64,000 bases of DNA from positions 57,603,147 to 57,667,146 of the forward strand of contig CM017558.1 in assembly GCA_007844125.1 (NCBI GenBank), given 5' to 3'. The translations under genes were made by a program, and so were the position numbers. This document shows positions 27,016 to 41,627 of the stretch, one piece after another. The stretch is from Sinonovacula constricta. Taxonomy: Eukaryota > Mollusca > Bivalvia > Cardiida > Solecurtidae. Within the stretch, counting starts at the first letter, position 1, and every line of letters begins with the position of its first letter. The notes beneath the pieces are model-generated. The model searched no databases. It was not told the DNA's origin and saw only the letters and a list, made by a program, of their open reading frames with translations.

Positions 27016-27229
27016 GAATAAATTGTGGTGGCAAATTCAAGCCACCACTTAATTATCAATTTACACGAAAAAGGTATGAGACTTTCAAGTTAATTATCTG
27101 GTTTTACATTCACAAACAACATTTGAAAATAATAGTTACATTAATGTGAATTAATCTTCATATTCACATTCAAGAGAATAATTCAGCATATTCAAAATGT
27201 ACATTCTTCATAATGCCTGATAAATTAAG

Positions 27230-27960
27230 AGCGTGCATCTTTTGGCTTACAGCCATATTGCATTTTGTTTTTCCGGCAATTGCATTTGTTTACATTCCGT
27301 GTAATTTCGACATTTCGTCGTCACGTGCAACTGGAATACATTCAATAACAGATGTGGCAAAAGAGGCTATTTTGATGTTTTACAGATATGTAAACATAAC
27401 CGTGGCTGAATGAGGTATACAGAATATTTAGCCTCGAATGCAAATAAGCATCCAAACGAATTTGATTGTGATATCCATTCAAAATGTGTTACATGTATTA
27501 AACTATTGTATACCAGATATATGACTAAAGTGAGTAAATATTCTTCACATATATAAAATTAAGAAAATACATTTTTATGGCATTTAGATTACTTCCTAAT
27601 CAAGATATTTCCTCCTAAAGAACGGCCGTAAAATGGTCGATTTTGTATGAAATAAAAACTGGAATATACGCATTTATTATGACATTGTTTCCTAACTTCG
27701 TATTTGTTTATGTAATATGTCATTCGTAAGTAAAACGGTTTGCCAAAGATAAGGGAAAATAAACAGATAAAGCCACATTTCCCTTCCTCAGAAATGCTTG
27801 TTTTGAGAGACATAAATCAAATAAACTTACTGCTCAAATGACTGCCTGAGAGATTTCATGGCATGTTTTTATTAACAAGAGATAGATTATGCCAGCACGA
27901 GAAAACGCTGAAATTCATGCCAAAATATAATGTTTACAGTAATTTCCCATTCTGGTCAAT
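27230..27960 (+). repeat. Dispersed repeat family E, copy 1
   Basis: The left part (27237-27330: ttggcttac-gccatattgcatttt, gtttacattccg, gtcgtcacgt) matches 57555-57640 and 35405-35510. The right part (27740-27960: cccttcctca, gagaggcataaatca, aataac-t-ctgagagatttcatggcat) matches 58200-58440 and 53215-53400. The 66-codon frame at 27213-27413 lies in it and is not kept in the other copies. Confidence 0.65.
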
Positions 27961-29339
27961 TGCGTCTCATCTTTTGTTAAATTTTCGGAAATAAATGATT
28001 AATTTTGTTAAAAGTTAAGATAATTTAGGGTGAGAGATAAGGCCAGCAAGGAAATGGAAGACCGATGCAATGGTCTATTTTCTTTTATAATTTACGATTA
28101 ATGTAAAGTTCAATAAAATATTTCTCAATGTAACGCAATACCTAGTATGTAAGAATCTACATTTGAAGATATGTCAGATACATTATTTTGTTCTTGTTTA
28201 CTTTAAACAGGACTGGATGCATTAATTGCATATTCGTTATCTAAGTTCATATTAGAACAAGTGAAAATTTCAAAGGATTCTAAACCTGACTAAATGTTTA
28301 AAACACTTACGAACTGGTACAATAATGTTTGTCTGTGAAACAATTTAGCGCCATTTACATGTATATGTATAAATTTCAAAAACTAAATAAGGCATAAACA
28401 GTTGAACAGCTTCAAGGGTTTAAGTAATATTATAGACCTTAAAGGCACACGTTCTTAAATGTGTGATTCATTGATAATAAATATTATTTCGCATGATGTG
28501 CGAGCAATTTTGACGTTATTCGTTACTTTTAAGTTTGAGGATGTCATAATATTACAATTTGTTCAGAAAGAATAAAATGCTCACTAAATTATTAAAATAA
28601 TATATAATTACATGAACTAAAGGTAAATACTGTTTTAACTTTTATGTAAATGGATTTCATATCCCAATTGGTTATGTATATTATACATTATATCTATTAA
28701 AACATAAACGTAAACTATGATACTAAATGTTATCAAGGCGTTTACGACCATGCTAGTGAAGATAATGGACACCCTAAAACAACTAAGACACACCAAGTTG
28801 TTCAGGCGATAACAATTCTGCAAACAAAAACCTATTAGAGACATATTATCGTCTAAAATTGTCTGTACATGTTCATGTGCAACGAGCAGGTGCATATGAA
28901 TATCGTGGTTTGATTCCTTAGAACCCCCAGATGTCATAATGACTAATCGAGAAAGCGGTTGTGTGTACAGCAGGCACGGTAGAAGTGTTTATAGATGATA
29001 ATGCAAGCGATTTGCATGTATCTATGTAGGTGATTTAAATTCATCAAATACCCTGCTTAATACAGTCAGTAAGACAAAATATTACAGTTGTCATAGTAAC
29101 AAAAAGTAAGCTTTGAGTAAGCCTCAACGTTATAAATGGAATTAAAATACCTACATCTTCAAAGGGTGTACGAAATTTCCACAATGCAGTTTTATAAAAC
29201 TTACATATAATGATTTAAACAGCTGTCTTATAATTGTTATTAGAAAGTTCGTATACTATAGAATCAGTGGATTTGTATTCCGTTCGGATTTTACTTCATG
29301 TATAATTCTGGTACTATAGCGTGTCACAAGATGGTATAA
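27961..29339. other. No assignable gene
   Basis: AT-rich DNA. A 100-codon minus-strand frame with a true ATG (28937-28635) has hydrophobic stretches and an internal acceptor-like ttttgtttgcag. I cannot link it to a family, and similar frames are expected by chance. Confidence 0.45.
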
Positions 29340-29770
29340 AAGCAAAGACTTTCAATGAATGAACATCTGTTGCATTTTTAACTCTTCAATTCTTTGGAGG
29401 AATACGCATTTTACATATACGTATGTTTTGCAAATGAAGCAAATTCTGAGACGTTCTGCTTTACAATCTCACACATTCCTTTACATAGACCAAAGAGAAT
29501 ATACTAGAACGAGCCTCTGCAGTTCATTGCATCTTCTTTGAACAAAGGTATTAGGCTATCTTGCAACACGCGAATGTGTAATAAAATAGAAGATAAAACA
29601 AAAGGATTGGATCAAGATAATTTCAAAGCAGCTGTTAAGCCATTTGGACCAATTCGTGCTTGATACGACTACCACACACACAACTTAGATAATTTAATGA
29701 TTATCTGCTGCAAAGGAAATATCATCAGTCAGCGGCAAAAATACGTGCGTGAATTTAAATGGCTGGTTGA
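29340..29770 (+). repeat. Dispersed repeat family D, copy 3
   Basis: Collinear with 20240-20680. The match is strongest in gcagttcattgcatcttctttgaaca, gataaaacaaaaggattg and ccaattcgtgcttgatacgac. It carries an extra aacttagataatttaatgattatctgc stretch absent from copy 2. Confidence 0.75.
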
Positions 29771-30559
29771 ATATGACAATCGTGATAAGCAAAATGTACC
29801 AAAGTGATTTTGATCCTAATGAATGCTTGCATCAATTACCAGGACAGGAATACACATAAACTAGATAAAGTTCCAAACAGAAACTTTGGCGCATCTGATA
29901 TCAGCTAGCAAAAAGTCGGAACCACATTTAAATGACTATTTAAGTGTTTTTCATCTTCTCTAAACTTATATAGAACAAGATAAAATCATACTACATAATC
30001 ATACTACTAATCGCCGATGAAAAGTCAGACAAAATATATTTTGGCATCTGAAGGTGGGGTATTTCTGGGTTTCAAAACGGGTTAGATTCACGAGTTATAT
30101 TCCTCGATTAAGATTTGTTCAGCTCTTGAGACATATATCATGGATCTGTCCCACCTATGGAACTTATGGAACTTAAAATACACATATATCTCAAAGATCG
30201 TGGAGGAAAAGCGAACAAAACGAAACGTAAGAACATTCTAATATGATTTGTAATGGACTGAATGGTTGCACAATACAATTAAATAACAAGAAAACAAGCC
30301 CCCATTTGGTACATGGAGAATGTGTTTATGAAGTAGTGTTATACACTACGACCAGCTCCGTGTTTACATTTTAATTAAACCTACGCTTTGACTTTGACAG
30401 GCTTTATCCGCTAATCAGATATTTGAATTAAAGTCGGGTCAAGCGGGGCGAGGGGTCAAGCGATATACAGGTATTTAGGCCATTTACTTCTTTTTTGCAT
30501 CAATTACATTCATCGTTTGGAGATTGTATTAGTTTTAAAAGTAACAATGACTGATACAC

Positions 30560-31085
30560 TTATAAGAATATATGAAAAAGTTCTATGAGTATTGCAACAT
30601 ATACTAAATGTTGAAAAGGCACAGGACAATGGTATTCACATTAAAGCCATATGTAACAGTAACAAGTCTGTGATGAGTCATTTATCAAAAAAAAAAAGAG
30701 CAAACCTAAACAGTTACCGCCTTGGAATGGTCAGTCGGCTAAAGGAATTGACTAGGGTGCTTCAACCGGTTTTACAGAGCTCTAACCTCGCACTTCCTGA
30801 GGGGTTTCCCAAATGCAAGATGAAAAGAAAGCCGATCTATGAATAAAAAAGGTCCATGCGCTGATGTTTTATTTGATATGTTATGAGGACAATTGTGACG
30901 TCATTGAAAAATAATATCCACATCCTGTTAATATAGAGATGGAATTGATGAATAAATGTCCTTTAAAGGAAAATACACGCAACAATCCTTATAGCTTGAA
31001 TTTAATGAGAACGTAGATTACATGCACGCGGAGATTTCTTACGACCAAAAATTGCACAAGTAACATTGTTGTAATCAAGAATAAA
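30560..31085 (+). repeat. Dispersed repeat family B, copy B1
   Basis: Starts near ctatgagtattgcaacatata and contains gtgatgagtcattta, gcaaacctaaacagttaccgccttgg and the core. It continues with gagctctaacctcgcacttcctgaggggtttcc, then a perfect CRE (TGACGTCA at 30896-30903), gaaaaataatatccac, a caacaatccttatag block and gcacaagtaacattgttgtaatca. Its core is the one found in family A, but its flanks are unlike family A. Copy B2 follows directly in the same orientation. Confidence 0.85.
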
Positions 31086-31430
31086 ATTCCAATAAGCATT
31101 GCAACATATAGCAAACTTTGAAAAGACATAGGACAAAGGTATTTATTTACATGCAAGCCAAAGTAAGAACGAGTCCGTGATGTTTCATGTAACGAAAAAG
31201 CAAAAGCCTAACAGTTACCGTATTGGGAAGGTCAGTCGGCAAAAGGGGCCTTTACAGAGCTCTAACCTCGCACTTCCTGAGTGGTTTTTCAAATGCAAGA
31301 TGAAAAGAAAACCGATCTTTGTGAATAAAAAATATCCTAGCCCTGATGTTTTCTTTTATAAGTTATGACAAAAGTTGTGACTTCATTAAAAATAATATAG
31401 TATTTACAAGAGAGGGAGAGAAGTATTAGT
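31086..31430 (+). repeat. Dispersed repeat family B, copy B2 (tandem, 3'-truncated)
   Basis: Restarts the family with agcattgcaacatatagcaaac and runs through the core, where the stem region is deleted (ggtcagtcggcaaaagggg joins directly to cctttacagagctc). It continues to tgtgacttcattaaaaataat, where the CRE is mutated. The distal part found in B1 and B3 is missing. It lies head-to-tail with B1. Confidence 0.8.
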
Positions 31431-32425
31431 ACTAAGACGAGACATTGCACATATAGCGGGCCTATGAACGTACCACTGTAAAGAAAGTGATGAAAACTAG
31501 GTAATACTTGGCATGTTCATTAAGCCCTATATTCAGTTGTATTAAATATTTCTCATAAATCGTTTATGTCTAGTTTAAAGGCATACGCCGAGTCATGCAA
31601 TTCGGTATAATAACAGGTATAAGCACGAACACCTACATGTACGCTCTCAAATATGTAAATATTTAGCACAAACCCTAATCAGTTTGGATCTGTTCCTCGA
31701 TACTTGAATTCTTTCTAGCTAATGGATGCATAGTTTCAATATTATACGTGATTTAAGATGTTATTGTGACGATGTCAAATGTACCTTGCAAAGTTAAGCG
31801 ACATCACCAACTGTTTTTGCTTCCAACCATATAAGACTCGTTTAATATCCATTGACTAAAACGTTTGCCAAAGTTTATATGTTTATCCGAAAACATAACT
31901 TACGAGTAGAAAGTTTAAATAAAGAACGAACTTACTGCTACCCCTGTAGCCTTGTTATTTCTTTGACAAATGGAGATCTGATGCAGGATATGAAAGCCTC
32001 CAGATGTTTTGTTGTTGACGATGCTTTCGTTATATGATAAAACATAGAAGAAAAAAAAACAGTTGAAAAGTCACACATGAGTTGACATGATTTACACAGT
32101 AATTTAAAAAAAACAGTTTATGATCAACACCAAGCTATGATTTATGTTAATTATCTAAATTTATGGATAAAAGCTGGCCCGTTATAACTTTTTAACTTGT
32201 TACATTTGTTTCTGGAGATGTTGACCTTTGTTCAATTTCATTTTAAATGTTTTAATTTTAATTAAAACTGATATGGAATAACAAGTTTGTCTGATGATAT
32301 CCATATATCTAAATGTTACATTAGATTACTATAAACGATTTTTCCGAACATCATAAAGAAAGCCTGACATTCAATGATAAGATGCTGCTAAAACGGTGCA
32401 CAGTGATGCGACTCTTAATCATTTT
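31431..32425. other. No assignable gene
   Basis: AT-rich DNA with short frames only. Confidence 0.5.
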
Positions 32426-32544
32426 ATACACACACACACACACGCACACGCACACACACGCACACACGCACACACGCACACACGCACACGCACACGCGCA
32501 CGCGCACGCGCACACACACGCACACGCACACACGCACACGCACG

Positions 32545-32576
<32 letters not shown>

Positions 32577-32591
32577 CACACACACACACAT

Positions 32592-32622
<31 letters not shown>
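32426..32622. repeat. (CA)n microsatellite with CG interruptions, about 197 bp
   Basis: A long alternating purine-pyrimidine run of CA with many CG steps, including a cgcgcacgcgcacgcgca centre. It is a strong Z-DNA candidate. His/Thr- and Cys/Val-rich frames on both strands are artefacts of it. Confidence 0.97.
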
Positions 32623-32625
<3 letters not shown>

Positions 32626-33239
32626 GCCTGACCATTATTATATTAATTTACCAAACTGCATCCCTAAAACACATTTACATACATTCAGCCACTTCCTTTT
32701 ACAACAAATCTCATTTAACTACTAATCGTATTTATTTATTCAATATTCAGCAAACTGAACATTATTAAGGCGATCAACAAAAGCATTTAGATAAGACAAC
32801 AATCCCTATCCATAAAATGATTGCTTTTAACAGAAGCAAATCAAATAGACAGACCGATTAAATAACTGCATGGCAGAATTTTTGCCAGTCATTTAGATAA
32901 ACGTGATATCGCTTATGCAAGCACGTGCACGCAAAAAAAGTTGAAGTCGAGACGAACTATATTTTAATCCAAATGTATTGTTTTTATCGTTCTGGTTGTC
33001 AGTGTCTAATTTTGTGATGAATATTTTAAAATGATCAAAGAAAATCACAAAAAGTACAGAATATTGTGGCTTTTACACAGACACCATGTTAATAAGGATT
33101 CTTGTATATCTAAAACAAATATATACACATAATGACTGAAGGTTATGAATTACCGGAATGTCTCGGATTATATACTTATTTATAAATGCACATATAAATT
33201 GTTGTTGCGACAGTTAACCTGTTGATTAATTTGTAATAG

Positions 33240-33240
33240 A

Positions 33241-33295
<55 letters not shown>
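33240..33295. repeat. (AAT)n microsatellite, about 18 units
   Basis: An uninterrupted trinucleotide run followed by an A-rich stretch. Confidence 0.95.
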
Positions 33296-35404
33296 GAAAA
33301 AAAACAGTTGTATAGAAAACAACCACATAAGACGTGATGGTGGTGCTATAAAATGGTCTGTTACGGAATAAGAATTTGCTTAACCAAATCGAAAATTCAT
33401 TCTGAAATAAACATCAATCTAAATAATGTAAAACTTACTAATAAGCCGTAATCAATTAATATTTATATATTTTCTTAGACAGAAGGTTAAAACGAGCGCT
33501 GTTTAATACATTTTGCAAATCATCTTCATGCATTTCATTGTCATATAATTTTTCTTATAATAATTTTACGAACATTATTTTTGATACTGTAAGACTGCAG
33601 CAGTTGATGGTGCTCTTTTATGAATTTAAGACAAATAAAACTGATATCAGTATCAGGTTTAAACTGTTTTTGTAGGGTTTCGATCCAACAACTCATTACT
33701 TGCTTTTTCATATTTTGGATTTATTAGAACAACAGTAGCATTATGTCTATTAGTTGGAACATCACGTTTTGATTTGTACAGAATGTAAGATAATCATTGT
33801 GGTGGATCCGATTTTTTTCACACGGTTAAATATAGTTCAATTGTATGACTTACCTTTAATACCTTCGCAAAGTACCAGTTACATCAGTAATTTATGGGAA
33901 ATTGATACACGAAGACATAATTATAAATAACAAAAAGTGAACATACAAAATAACCTAAATAATTAACTATTAAAGAAGACTAATAAACGCACACCTTCCG
34001 GTTGACATTATCAAACCGAAGGCTTCATTCTGTAGTTTAATTTCGCAAATCATGCAATGCTCCATAATTGCTTTTTGAATTATTGTGACTTTTTTTGTAC
34101 AGACATAAAAGTAAAAAATAACTTGATGGATGCCACATGAGCACTTTTGTTGCCTGCAACGTTTCTGGACAAAGGTTGGTAACTCAAAAACAATGACGAG
34201 TTACGATGTTATACACTACGATATTGCATTGTACTAGGTATCCCTGTCCAAGGTTGGAGCTGAAGTGAATCTGTGCATAAGTTTAAGAGATATTCTCTGG
34301 ACATTGTCATTAAATATATGAGAATAATTCAAGAAGTTAAAATTAATAGCATAGGGTATTTACTGTCCAAGTCGGGAGTGAAATATGCAATAATGTTATG
34401 GTCCAAAAAGTTAAGTGTAACCGACTAGAACCTCTCCTGACTCATCCTTTTACGCAGAGTTATCGTTCGTTATTCTTACATACACCCTTGCAACAGGCTT
34501 ACGGCCATGAATGTCAAGATTCTTGACGCAAATAAGATAAAGATATTTGTTATGTTTCGAAAGTTCGTGCTTATTATGCACTAACTGTCTAACTTATTTT
34601 CTTTTTTTTCTTTTTTGTTCTGAAAGCTTTATATTCCTTGAATAATTTAGCAATAACAATGGAATTACTTTCTGTACTTTTAGCAAGGTAACTAACTAAA
34701 GTAAAACAATGTATACACGTAGAAAGAAAAAACTGAGCTCATTACTTTTCTGACATTATTTAATTTAAGTATATTCAAATAATTTATCTTTATCCCACTT
34801 CTGCTTCATAAGCAAAGTTAAAATTTTTGTTGTAAAAATCTTAATACCTTACCATATTTTCCTATTCAATATCAAACCAATGTTGCTTGTCCAGTATGGC
34901 GGTCGGAACATATCCGCATTCATGTTATGTTGATTGTTATTTATTTATTGTTTCGTGATTATATCGTAAATTGTCCGTTGACATGCATTGGGTTTCTTCT
35001 TTAATTCCATCTATTTATGAATTTGCTTATACAATCCATTACAGTCATATTCAAATAAGTTGATTCTTAGACAAAATATAATATTTCGGTAAGCTCTTTT
35101 TATGAATGTAATACTATTCTCCTTACCCGAATACAAACCGAACAGTATCATTTCAAATGACGTCATTATTTTAGTTGGTAACGTCATTGCCTAACGTTAA
35201 GTTTACATCATACTTTCAACTGGTTTATTTCAAATTTGTCTGATTATTTCACTATTTTATATATCATTTTGACTGAATCACTAATCTACGATATTTCATG
35301 CATCATCAAAATCGATTTCCAAAATATCATACACTAACATGCACCGATATATGTGCATTACTCATTCTTTTTACATTTAAAAGTTAGGTATATAGGGAGT
35401 GGTG

Positions 35405-35510
35405 CAATTGTTGGCTTGCTGCCAAATAATTATATCCCATGGAAATGCATTTTGTTTACATTAAGTTCATTTCTGCACGCCGTCGTAATGTAAACAGCAT
35501 AATTCTAATT
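35405..35510 (+). repeat. Dispersed repeat family E fragment, copy 2
   Basis: Matches the left end of family E: gttggcttgctgccaa, ggaaatgcattttgtttacatt and cgccgtcgtaatgta. The right part of the family is absent. Confidence 0.5.
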
Positions 35511-35733
35511 GAAAGCAGATGCTAGGTTCATATTGAACAGATCTATTTGGAATATTTACAGGTCTAAACCCCTGGTTTTTAAAATTGCCTTAAAATGGAA
35601 ATAGATTAAAGCAAAACCATAATTTTACTTTCAAGATTGATTGTTTGAACGGATCTCTATTTATACATAACATTTCATCATGAGTACGATTTATGTATGT
35701 CTTACGTTGCATGAAGAATTGACGCTAAATAGA

Positions 35734-35811
35734 ATCTATGAATATTTATGTATTTGTGTGTATATATATATATACACACACACACACACAAATACATAAA
35801 TATTCATAGAT
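35734..35811. repeat. Near-perfect 78-bp palindrome with TG/TA centre
   Basis: The left arm, atctatgaatatttatgtat then ttgtgtgtata, is mirrored exactly by tatacaca...aaatacataaatattcatagat on the right. The centre is an AT/CA microsatellite. It could form a cruciform, and transcripts would form a hairpin. It is a possible foldback insertion or a microsatellite-driven inversion. Confidence 0.9.
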
Positions 35812-36924
35812 GTTATATATATAATAAATCATTGTGTAAGTATAGTATTAGACTTATACATGATGCAAAATCACGTGTCTTTGCTTATGTTTTATAATAT
35901 ATATATTAACGGTTTAACATTAACATTAACAAGATAAAATGAAGGAATGAGATAACCCTACTCTTCCGGAGAAGAGCTTCCTACTCTAGATAGAAAATTG
36001 AAGGCATTATGTTGATTTTCCGTGGATACCGGATGGAAACATTGGCTTATTGAAAGATAAGTAAATCTGCATCAAGCTATTAATTTACGCACGGCATTAA
36101 TTCATATTTTGTCTGTAATTAATATTTTATTACGTTTTAAGCGAAAGCGAATGTTGTTTCTCGGAATAGGACGAACAGCAACATTTTGAATTTGTTTTGC
36201 ATTTCCCATTTCTTTTGTTTTTATCAATTACTTTAGGAAAAACGGATCAAACAGAATTATGTATGATGCGTAATTAGAAAAAAGATCTACAATGTTTGTG
36301 TTTAAGATTAACATAGGTCTATGTGTAACCATTATATTACCAGCATATTATAAATGACTTTCGAATATGAGGATATTGTGTTTTCGTTCCCATTTTCAGG
36401 ACGATGCGTACTAACGTCATACCTTGAATTGAAGTATGAATGCAATTATATTTTCTTTGAGAAAATATAATGTGCATTTTGTTCAAGGTTTCTTAATAGA
36501 CGATGCCCAGTTGTATCTTTCTATGCTATTTTTATGCCTTAGCATCCAACAACAATTTCTTAGTTATCTACTTTCGGTCATGCCTAAAATTTTGTACCAA
36601 TACTTTATACATTTTATATGATGTTCAATGCATAATGGTAGTCTACCACCATCTCCCAAGGCTACGCAATCATTCACATGTAAATTTACTCCGAGAATGT
36701 CTTTACAATATTCAATTTAATTTAAATTTAATTTTCTGGCGTGGGCAACAAACTTTACTTTAGCTTTAGACAAGGAGAATGTCAGCGTGAACAATAACCC
36801 TATGTATTTATAGCAAGATGGTACATGTACGGGTAAAGCATTACACGTCCAGCGTCCGTCTGCTCGTGATTGCCCTTCGTTTCTAAACACAATTATTTCT
36901 GTTTTTATTGTTTAAATGTCATAC

Positions 36925-37140
36925 CTGTATAACCCCAAATTCCACAAGGGAATGTAATTGATATTGTAGTTCAATAGCTGTTTCTGTGTAGTTTGCAGCG
37001 TCGTCTACACAAAGTATGCTTACTATGTCATGTATTTGATTAGTCGTAAAATTTACCGCGATGACCTTATGTTTAGGACCTTTTGATCGTAGCAAGCGCG
37101 AGAACTCATCAATATATACGTCGATGTATACATTTGGTAT
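36925..37140 (-). CDS. Candidate internal exon, unknown protein
   Basis: On the minus strand a frame is open from 37194 to a stop at 36919. Near its end stands a good 5' splice donor, CAG|GTATGA, with the intron starting at 36924. At the other end a CTTCAG acceptor ends at 37141. Exon borders 37140 to 36925 give 216 bp, exactly 72 codons, phase 0 at both ends. A second acceptor, with a better pyrimidine tract (gtttttcattctgtgag), would extend the exon to about 37193. The peptide has an even, non-repetitive composition, with an acidic N-terminal part (YIDVYIDEF), a basic patch (RSKGPKHK) and two NxT sequons. I do not recognise a domain, and no partner exon was found. It is not repeat-derived as far as I can see. 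It could still be a chance frame. Confidence 0.3.
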
Positions 37141-37784
37141 CTGAAGACGCATATTCGGAATGGGTATTTTTATATGTCGTATTTGTTCGCGAACTCACAG
37201 AATGAAAAACTAATAACCCTGACAGGTTACACAGTTTTCAAGTATAATTTTCTAGATCCAACAACAAATAATGGGCTATAGCATTTGCATATTTATACTT
37301 GATGTAACGTTATCATAGACAAAAAGATTAATCGACGTCTTCACGAGCCCCTACAATCCGTCTGGAAACGTAGTATTTTTGTCTATAACTTAAATATTTG
37401 ATGATAAAGATAAGGTTGAGGTATTTAATATGTAACAAGATCTGCAGGTGTCATGTTTCCCTAATGCTAATGCTTCCAATTTTAAAGTCCTTATGACGAT
37501 TAAACATCATCTGGGAAATAATCATTTACAGATACAATATCTATTTAAATATCCTCTGCAGAATAATAAACGACTAATATGTACTATGTTAAAATAGCTA
37601 CAGTTATTTCTTTACACTTTAGTAGGACATTAGAGTAGAAGTTAAAAATAAGACGATAAATACCTTAAACGAAAAAAGAATTTCTTAATTATGACACTAC
37701 TTTTAAGTAGTTTGTTCATGAAGTATCTAGATACGTTTGCAATTTACCCAGGAAGCATGAAGTATTTTAGACCCAGCAGAGTGT

Positions 37785-38430
37785 ATAAGAATATATGAAA
37801 GGTCCTATGAGCATTGCAACATATACCAAACTCTGAAAAGGTATTTCATATGCAAGCCAAGTGAAAAGCAAGAACAAACTTTTGATGAGTCATTTAACGA
37901 AAAGAGTAAACCCGACAGTTATCGCCTTGGAACGGTCAGTCGGCAATATGTGCCGACTGAGGTGCTTTAACCGGTTTTACAGAGCTCTAACCTTGCACTT
38001 TCTGATGGGTTTCCCAAATGCAAGCAATAAAAAGAAAACCGATTTATTCGAATACAAAATGACAAGCGCTGATATTTTCTTTGATGAGTCATTACGAAAG
38101 TAGTGACGTCATTGAAAAAAAATGTCTACAAAAGAAAGGGGTATCATTTCGATTATAAAAACTACAAAAATTGGTTGATTATAAGTGAAATTTATTTTGA
38201 ATCAAGAAAAAACATGATCAGAGAAGACTAAAAGTGTAGAATCCTGTTCAGGTGACGATGGAATTGAGGAACCAAAGTCCAATGTCCATCAAAGGAGGTA
38301 CACGTAACAATCCTTATAGGATGAGTTAAATGACAACATGGATTAGATGCATGGGGGTGGGGTGGGGGGTTACGACCGCCACACTGCACAAGTAACATTG
38401 TTGTGATCATGAATAAGAATACATGAACCT
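37785..38430 (+). repeat. Dispersed repeat family B, copy B3
   Basis: Has the full family layout: gagcattgcaacatatacc, atgagtcatttaacga, a core with an intact hairpin (CAGTCGG 37937-37943, CCGACTG 37953-37959), ttttacagagctctaacc, a perfect CRE at 38104-38111, aacaatccttataggatga and gcacaagtaacattgttgtgatca. A G-rich run, G5-T-G4-T-G6, lies at 38353-38369. The 80-codon frame at 37861-38103 parallels one in B4. Confidence 0.85.
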
Positions 38431-40054
38431 TGCTTAATCTTACTTCTCCAATTATTTGAAAGATTTTCACAAAGAAAAGAGAAGGACAGAACGGTAAAAA
38501 CATATGTAAACCTTTCATATTAAGTGCAAATCAATAGCCATTAGCAACTAGATCCCAGTCGTTAATCAGAGAAGTATATCCTAACAAAATATCAAGGTCT
38601 CGATGATGACTCAGAATGATAACATGGATAGGGAAGTTTGCTTGTGTTACAGGCATCTAGACACAACAATCCTTAGCAATATTAGCTGATCTATCTGCTT
38701 GAGGGCATCCCATCTAAATCTAAACATTTGTAAACCGAATTTAATTGGAAGCAAACACAACACAAATACATATTTTGCCTGAAAAAGTTTTAAACCCGTA
38801 TAGCGTTTTTCATTAAGCCTATTATAAACACGATTATGTAATTAAGTAGAAATGCGTCCATAGGAAACGGATGTTATTGCTTTCTTATTTAAGTTGCATT
38901 AATCAATCTTAAACATTTTCCGAATGACGGGGGTATACATACGTGAAAATATTGATAAAATTGGCATACAAATCTTATTTAAGAAAAAATATATCAATAT
39001 AAGTTCTCTGACTTTATTGTGAAAATATAGTCATTTTTTATTTAACGCCTTTAAATGGAAAATCAAAATTTATCCAAATATTAGCAAATCATTGCTGTAA
39101 TAATAATGTAATTTAGCAGTAAAGTTTTTGTTGAGGGAGAGGTAGTTGTACTAATTATATTTTATATTTAACGTATATCTTTCTATAATGAAACTTGATC
39201 GTCGAAACTTGACATGTAGACGTGGCAGCAAAGCCGTGAACATGACCACATCGCCCGTTAGGACAGAACAAATAATTCGTCAGCATGTGACAGAATCATT
39301 TGCTGTAAGTTAGACAGATAGATATCTTTTATTACCTCCAGATTGTTGACTTTCGCATCTCCTGGTGAACAGATGCATGAACAAGAAATTAATCGTGGCG
39401 GCTATAAAATTGTTTCTTAATTAAATCAAGTTTCGTTAAAACTGCATCATAAAAGATGCGAGAAATATTCCAATGCCCTATTAAATGCATCATTGCAGGT
39501 GTTGATGTTCATTTCAGAACTATTTAAGCTATTTGTTGTTAAATAAGTTCCGTAATGATGTCTCCCTAAACGCGTTAGAGTTTAATAAGATTCTGTATAA
39601 TATTTCACTGAAGGTTAAAATTACAAGCAACAGCTGTGTCGCCGTGCAGTCTTCCAGCTAGACTTGCCCCGTTGTGTAGTATTTTTTAAGATTTGTTGTG
39701 CCGAATCTTATAATCCGACAGATATTCATTGCCAAGTTCTTTGAATGAATACGACCCATATAACGAACTGTACTTTCTGTGTTATGAAAGTCCTAATACT
39801 GTGGTTTTCACATCAATTTAATTTTAACAAACATATATGCATAACAATCAATTTCAAAATGATAACCTGTGCTCCAATGTAAAAATGCAGTTTAATTAGA
39901 TGTGTGACATAATTATGGTTATCATTCATTATTAAACAGTGAAATTTGACCTCTACATAAAAGGTGGCAATGCTTACCTTTTGAAAGTCTGTCTAAGTAA
40001 CTCTATAGGAACGGTGGAATTTTATACATTGGCGGTGTACTTTGGACATTGTTG
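38431..40054. other. No assignable gene
   Basis: AT-rich DNA with short frames only. No repeat family was recognised. Confidence 0.5.
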
Positions 40055-40235
40055 TAATAGGTAAATAAGAAAAGGTCCTATCAAAATTTTCACAGATATT
40101 TAAATTTTATCTACCAGTAGACAAAGGCAAACAAGGTAAATGTTAATGTGACAAAAACACAGAGACGAGACATAACACACATAAAGAAAAAACCATCAGT
40201 TACCGCCTTGGAACGGTCAATCGGCAAAAGGACTT
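40055..40235 (-). repeat. Family A fragment, copy A7, ending at a microsatellite
   Basis: Reverse orientation: aataggtaaataagaaaagg, tcctatcaaaattttcacagatattta, gtagacaaaggcaaacaagg, agacgagacataacacac and accgccttggaacggtcaatcggcaaaagga. Similarity stops inside the core. About 30 bp of unrelated sequence leads into the (TA) array, so the rest of the element was lost or displaced there. Confidence 0.85.
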
Positions 40236-40261
40236 TGTTCTTTAGATAATATAAGTGAAGG

Positions 40262-41627
<1,366 letters not shown>

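Larger units (their letters stand above)
33296..36915. other. Mostly unassigned DNA
   Basis: Apart from the family E fragment and the cruciform listed separately, I see only short frames and AT-rich DNA. A perfect CRE (TGACGTCA) occurs at 35158-35165 outside any repeat I defined. Confidence 0.45.

Noticed and set aside
32351..32768. His/Thr-rich and Cys/Val-rich open frames
   Set aside because: They are translations of the (CA)n/(CG) run in several frames and on both strands.
33640..33700. gggtttcgatcc as a tRNA or SINE B box
   Set aside because: No A box at a suitable distance and no cloverleaf could be formed by eye.
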